Below, piece by piece: positions 4,866-6,376 of a stretch of 6,376 bases of DNA. The notes beneath the pieces were generated by a model. It was not told where the DNA came from and searched no databases. It was given only the letters and a program-made list of their open reading frames with translations. The stretch comes from Thermoprotei archaeon (lineage in GTDB: Archaea; Thermoproteota; Thermoprotei_A; Sulfolobales; Ignisphaeraceae). Positions within the stretch are counted from its first letter, which is position 1, and every line of letters begins with the position of its first letter. The DNA lies in contig QMWY01000068.1 of assembly GCA_003661865.1 (NCBI GenBank), positions 1 through 6,376 on the forward strand, written 5' to 3'. Both the position numbers and the translations under genes were made by a program.

Positions 4866-5948
4866 TTATCCTGATGAGATTGCTAGCCCCTTCAGCACCT
4901 CAACGGCCTTCTCAGCCTCTACCGGATCCCTGAACTCTACCACAGCAACACTCTGCTTACCCCCAACCCTGAACCCTCTCCTTCTAAGCTCCTCAGCAAG
5001 TATTCTCAGATCCCTGCCGAGGGCTCTGATGTATACGAATCCCTGCCCTAGCCGAGGGATCGTATGGATAAGGGCTACGAGCTCCCCAGGGTGCCTAGCC
5101 GCCAGCTCTCTCCCAACAACCGATGTTACGTAGGCATCGATACCGAGCCTATAGACAGCCAGTCCCCGTTTTCTATAGACAAGTTCTACGGAGCGCCTAG
5201 CCTCATCAACGAGCTTCTGGGCCCTTAGATAGGCATCCCCGACAACAGGGTCTCTCAACACATCCTCAACACCTTTCTCTGCTAGGATAGCGCGTACATG
5301 GTCTACACACCCAGTGTCGTAGACCCTGTAGCAAGAGTCTACGTAGACCACAGCTTTTCTCAGGATAGGTATGCTGAGCCCCGTATCCCTCAGGAGATCC
5401 TCAGCTATCTCCAGCCCCCTATGCGGTTTACCTGCATCTACGTAGGGGGCTAGGTCCCCTACGATCCCCAGCGCCGCTAAGACATTGGAAGCAGCATCTC
5501 TAAGCTCTAGAACATGGTGGAGGAGGTAGGCTGTTGAAGGCCACTTATCCTCAACACCAAGCCCCTGAGCCACCGGGTTGCAGTACACATGGCGCCCCTC
5601 GGGGCCCCACGGCTCAACAGCGTGGTGATCCACAATCACGAGCCTAACCCTAGAACCAACGATATTCGCAAGGGCTTCGTAGCTCTCCCTCCCCAGCCCG
5701 TAGTCCAGTATGAGGATCGTGTCGGGATCCCTCTGTAGGATACCCTGGGTATCGATAGCCTCGGGGCTGTAGAACCCTATATGGGGAACCCCGGCATAGA
5801 CAACTCGGTTTCCGAGTACTGTACGCATAGCTAGGGCCGCGGCGGCGATACCATCAGCATCCCAGTGATGAACAATAGCAGCTCTTTCACTGTTTTGCAA
5901 AGCCTCTACAGCCCTTCTACAGCTAAGGGGTAAGGGAGTTCTGGACAA
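4866..5948 (-). CDS. DHH/DHHA1-family phosphoesterase (RecJ-like)
   Basis: This is a 360-residue cytoplasmic metal-dependent phosphoesterase of the DHH superfamily. Motif I is HHWDADG (27-33), motif II ILDYG (80-84), motif III VIVDHH (104-109) and motif IV GIVGD (161-165), so all the metal-binding Asp/His residues seem present. The C-terminal DHHA1-like substrate domain spans roughly 270-340. It ends in VGGK (328-331), where many DHHA1 domains have a GGH, a variation to note. Archaeal members of similar size and order include RecJ-like exonucleases and nano-RNA or dinucleotide phosphodiesterases; sequence alone does not decide between 5'-3' exonuclease and oligonucleotide hydrolase. The start is TTG at 5948, with GGAG 3 bases upstream and an in-frame stop at 6000-6002; no other common start codon lies between. 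The gene ends at TAA 4866-4868. It is divergent from the HEPN-like gene across 113 bases. It is the most housekeeping-like gene here. Confidence 0.9.
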   Translation of the reverse strand: MSRTPLPLSCRRAVEALQNSERAAIVHHWDADGIAAAALAMRTVLGNRVVYAGVPHIGFYSPEAIDTQGILQRDPDTILILDYGLGRESYEALANIVGSRVRLVIVDHHAVEPWGPEGRHVYCNPVAQGLGVEDKWPSTAYLLHHVLELRDAASNVLAALGIVGDLAPYVDAGKPHRGLEIAEDLLRDTGLSIPILRKAVVYVDSCYRVYDTGCVDHVRAILAEKGVEDVLRDPVVGDAYLRAQKLVDEARRSVELVYRKRGLAVYRLGIDAYVTSVVGRELAARHPGELVALIHTIPRLGQGFVYIRALGRDLRILAEELRRRGFRVGGKQSVAVVEFRDPVEAEKAVEVLKGLAISSG

Positions 5949-6017
5949 ATCTCCGCAGCCTAGAAGTTCTAGGAGCGCTGGGATTTCAATGCTGTGTAAT
6001 CAGGGGGGAGCTCGTGG

Positions 6018-6025
6018 CTATATAC
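6018..6025. promoter_or_regulatory. TATA-like box in the divergent DHH / HEPN-like intergenic region
   Basis: CTATATAC lies about 40 bases before the TTG at 6062, giving a start near 6047 and a short leader with only a weak ribosome site. Because TATATA is palindromic, the same box could serve the DHH gene on the other strand, about 70 bases away with a leader near 47 nt. No better box is visible for the DHH gene in the 113-base spacer. Confidence 0.4.
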
Positions 6026-6061
6026 GGCTGCTAAGCCGAAGCACAATCTAGGGTATCGAGC

Positions 6062-6376
6062 TTGAGCTTTGAAACCGCTAGGGAGATCCTGGGGTATGCA
6101 AAAGAGGAGTTCGAAAAAGCGATGAAGCTAAACGACGTGTTCCTATACAGGAGCGCTGCTGATAAGGCTTTCCTAGCCCTAGTCGTGGCCGTAAACACCT
6201 ATATAGAGAGTAGAGAAGGGGTGATGCCGAAGAGTCATGGCGAGAGAAGAAGGATCTTGAGGAAGATTGGTAGGGAGGATCTCGGGGCACTGTACAGCGA
6301 CTTAATGAAGACGTTGCACGAAGAGGCGTTTTACGAAGGTGTGTACCGGCCTGACGAGGTGGGGTACGCTATAGAG
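6062..6376 (+). CDS. HEPN/PaREP1-like small protein, partial at window end
   Basis: The frame opens at TTG 6062 and is still open after 105 codons at the edge of the window. It begins SFETAREILGYAKEEFEKAM, continues with a second helix YRSAADKAFLALVVAVNTYI, then SHGERRRILRKIGREDLGAL and LHEEAFYEGVYRPDEVGYAIE. The all-helical layout, the AxxKAxLALVxAxN helix and the late 'LHEEAFYEG' motif fit the small archaeal HEPN-like proteins related to PaREP1 and similar families. HEPN proteins are often RNases or parts of toxin-antitoxin and defence modules; the activity of this group is not known to me. An in-frame stop at 6032-6034 and no ATG/GTG before 6062 fix the start, though no strong ribosome site precedes it. 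It is divergent from the DHH gene. Only the last residues are probably missing. Confidence 0.7.
   Translation, partial: MSFETAREILGYAKEEFEKAMKLNDVFLYRSAADKAFLALVVAVNTYIESREGVMPKSHGERRRILRKIGREDLGALYSDLMKTLHEEAFYEGVYRPDEVGYAIE

Noticed and set aside
4724..4933. 69-codon plus-strand frame
   Set aside because: Its second half is antisense to the well-supported DHH gene, and the first half shows no motif or ribosome site.
1..6376. CRISPR array, rRNA, intact tRNA or insertion sequence
   Set aside because: No regularly spaced repeats, no rRNA-like sequence, no complete tRNA cloverleaf, and no terminal inverted repeats with a transposase were seen.

Overview
The window looks like accessory DNA from a hyperthermophilic crenarchaeon (Thermoprotei, perhaps Desulfurococcales or a relative). 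The grounds are an RHH-PaREP1 protein, an archaeal-type 'FVNRxEEL' ATPase, a vapBC locus, a stand-alone RecJ-like DHH phosphoesterase, TATA-like boxes 35-45 nt before start codons, TTG starts and frequent AGG/ATA codons. The genus cannot be read from the sequence.

Layout, left to right. Positions 1-1260 hold no intact gene that I can recognise. They contain two tiny overlapping reading frames on the minus strand (66-343), a decayed retropepsin-like aspartic protease on the plus strand (about 415-761), and an unidentified plus-strand reading interrupted by in-frame stops (965-1255). An intact PaREP1-family gene with an RHH-like N-terminus lies at 1312-1791 (+), with its own TATA box and ribosome binding site. 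Positions 1792-2587 are debris again: an RHH-like fragment, a split zinc-knuckle-like reading, the first strand of a PIN domain interrupted by a stop, and on the minus strand a possible HTH fragment. Then come an AAA+/STAND-like archaeal ATPase (2588-3610, -), a vapBC pair (3771-4520, -) with a sound antitoxin and a toxin broken by about five frameshifts, about 345 bases with no recognisable gene, the DHH/DHHA1 phosphoesterase (4866-5948, -), and divergently a HEPN/PaREP1-like gene (6062 onward, +) that runs off the right edge.

The intact genes do not form one long operon. Apart from vapBC, each appears to have its own leader. The theme is toxin-antitoxin and PaREP1/HEPN-type accessory genes around one housekeeping-like nuclease gene, separated by gene remnants in different stages of decay. 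I do not see a complete new multi-gene system. The points most worth checking are the heavily frameshifted vapC beside an intact vapB, the aspartic protease that appears to have lost its active-site glycine, and the RHH-PaREP1 architecture. All family assignments are from sequence recognition without database searches.
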